In this document: positions 63,634-64,000 of the stretch, one piece after another
Layout of the letters: each line of letters opens with the position of its first letter
Numbering within the stretch: position 1 is the first letter of the stretch
Source of the DNA: Microbacterium sp. Clip185
Lineage (GTDB): Bacteria; Actinomycetota; Actinomycetes; Actinomycetales; Microbacteriaceae
Direction of reading: 5' to 3'
NCBI RefSeq assembly: GCF_028743715.1
Contig: NZ_CP117996.1
Coordinates: 2,046,001 to 2,110,000, forward strand
Length of the DNA: 64,000 bases
Position numbers and translations under genes: made by a program
The notes under the pieces: generated by a model
The model's input: the letters and a program-made list of their open reading frames with translations, nothing else
The model's database searches: none
Told to the model about the DNA's origin: nothing

Positions 63634-63659
63634 AGCTCTCATACGGCCTCATGAGAGCT
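63634..63659 (-). terminator. Terminator of phoH
   Basis: On the minus strand AGCTCTCAT (63659-63651) pairs with ATGAGAGCT (63642-63634) across an 8-nt loop, and is followed by TTTCTC. The left arm overlaps the phoH stop codon. Confidence 0.7.
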
Positions 63660-64000
63660 CCCCTGCCTCCAGCAGGTCGGTCACGAGGGCCGCGATCGCG
63701 GAGCGCTCCGAGCGCGTCAGGGTGACGTGCCCGAACAGCGAGTGCCCCTTGAGGGTCTCGATGACCGAGGCGATGCCGTCGTGGCGTCCGACCCGCAGGT
63801 TGTCGCGCTGGGCGACGTCGTGGGTGAGCACCACACGCGAGTTCTGGCCGATGCGGCTGAGCACGGTCAGCAGCACGTTGCGCTCGAGCGACTGCGCCTC
63901 GTCCACGATCACGAACGCGTCGTGCAGCGAACGTCCCCGGATGTGGGTCAGCGGCAGCACCTCGAGGATGCCGCGCGCGACGACCTCTTCCAGCACGTTC
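63649..64000 (-). CDS. phoH: PhoH-family ATPase, C-terminal part (partial)
   Basis: The window holds the C-terminal 116 residues or so of a PhoH-type P-loop protein. [53 protein letters not shown] is the family's Walker B and switch region. The true start lies beyond base 64000, in the missing sequence. The C terminus matches the long PIN-PhoH type found in actinobacteria. Function uncertain. It is followed by a terminator. Confidence 0.92.
   Translation of the reverse strand, partial: NVLEEVVARGILEVLPLTHIRGRSLHDAFVIVDEAQSLERNVLLTVLSRIGQNSRVVLTHDVAQRDNLRVGRHDGIASVIETLKGHSLFGHVTLTRSERSAIAALVTDLLEAGELS

Noticed and set aside
63627..63725. A 32-codon plus-strand ORF with a perfect AAGGAGG 5 nt before its GTG
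   Set aside because: It runs antisense through the phoH terminator and stop, has no -10 hexamer at a suitable distance and its product is Arg/Ser/Pro-rich like chance GC-rich translation.

Overview
This is a high-GC actinobacterial chromosome segment. The GC-rich codons, the gene families and the conserved blocks nadA-nadB-nadC-desulfurase, ispH/xseA-xseB and fumC all fit Microbacteriaceae, most likely Microbacterium or a close relative. There are no rRNA or tRNA genes, no CRISPR array, no transposase and no prophage. About 80 genes are called. Two or three are broken, and one looks acquired from elsewhere.

Layout. 0-4.6 kb: de novo NAD operon (end of nadA, nadB, nadC, NifS-like cysteine desulfurase, glycosyltransferase). 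4.6-9.3 kb: ABC exporter, DHA2-type MFS pump, a 40-residue Cys-rich peptide, gluconate kinase. 9.3-13.6 kb: SDR, an operon of a molybdopterin oxidoreductase, an FNR-like reductase and a DUF6510-like protein, then an MFS pump and a UBP zinc finger. 13.6-19.4 kb: two alpha/beta hydrolases under a PucR regulator with a 16-codon leader ORF, an XRE regulator, and the divergent DyP peroxidase-encapsulin operon. 19.4-26.8 kb: TetR, UbiB/ABC1 kinase and PadR with a clear operator, lipoprotein, DUF222-HNH nuclease, XRE regulator with divergent SDR, VOC protein. 26.9-39.7 kb: accessory genes, including an HTH-only LysR protein, a frameshifted RibD/DHFR-like gene, an ABC-F ATPase, a hydrolase lacking its nucleophile, a cupin-GNAT-FAD operon, GrpB and a fatty acid desaturase. 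39.7-41.2 kb: a decayed response-regulator/carboxylesterase junction. 41.2-47.5 kb: PEP mutase-like enzyme, two lipoproteins, AraC regulator, and an A+T-richer RelA/SpoT-domain gene. 47.6-64 kb: housekeeping genes (ychF, DEDDh exonuclease, rmuC, glpX, fbaA, MOSC, ispH, xseA, xseB, beta-carbonic anhydrase, fumC, a histidine kinase/response regulator pair, phoH).

How the genes fit together. NadB, NadA and NadC make nicotinate mononucleotide from aspartate, and the linked desulfurase probably supplies sulfur for the NadA Fe-S cluster. DyP carries a C-terminal cargo-loading peptide and is followed directly by its encapsulin shell gene, so the pair should form a peroxidase nanocompartment. FbaA and GlpX lie head to head and serve gluconeogenesis. 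FumC belongs to the TCA cycle. XseA and XseB form exonuclease VII.

A window-wide signal is the number of start codons that lie only 6-8 nt downstream of a TANNNT -10 hexamer. About 20 genes show it, which suggests widespread leaderless transcription, and it settles several start choices. Three intergenic regions carry short words repeated in alternating orientation.
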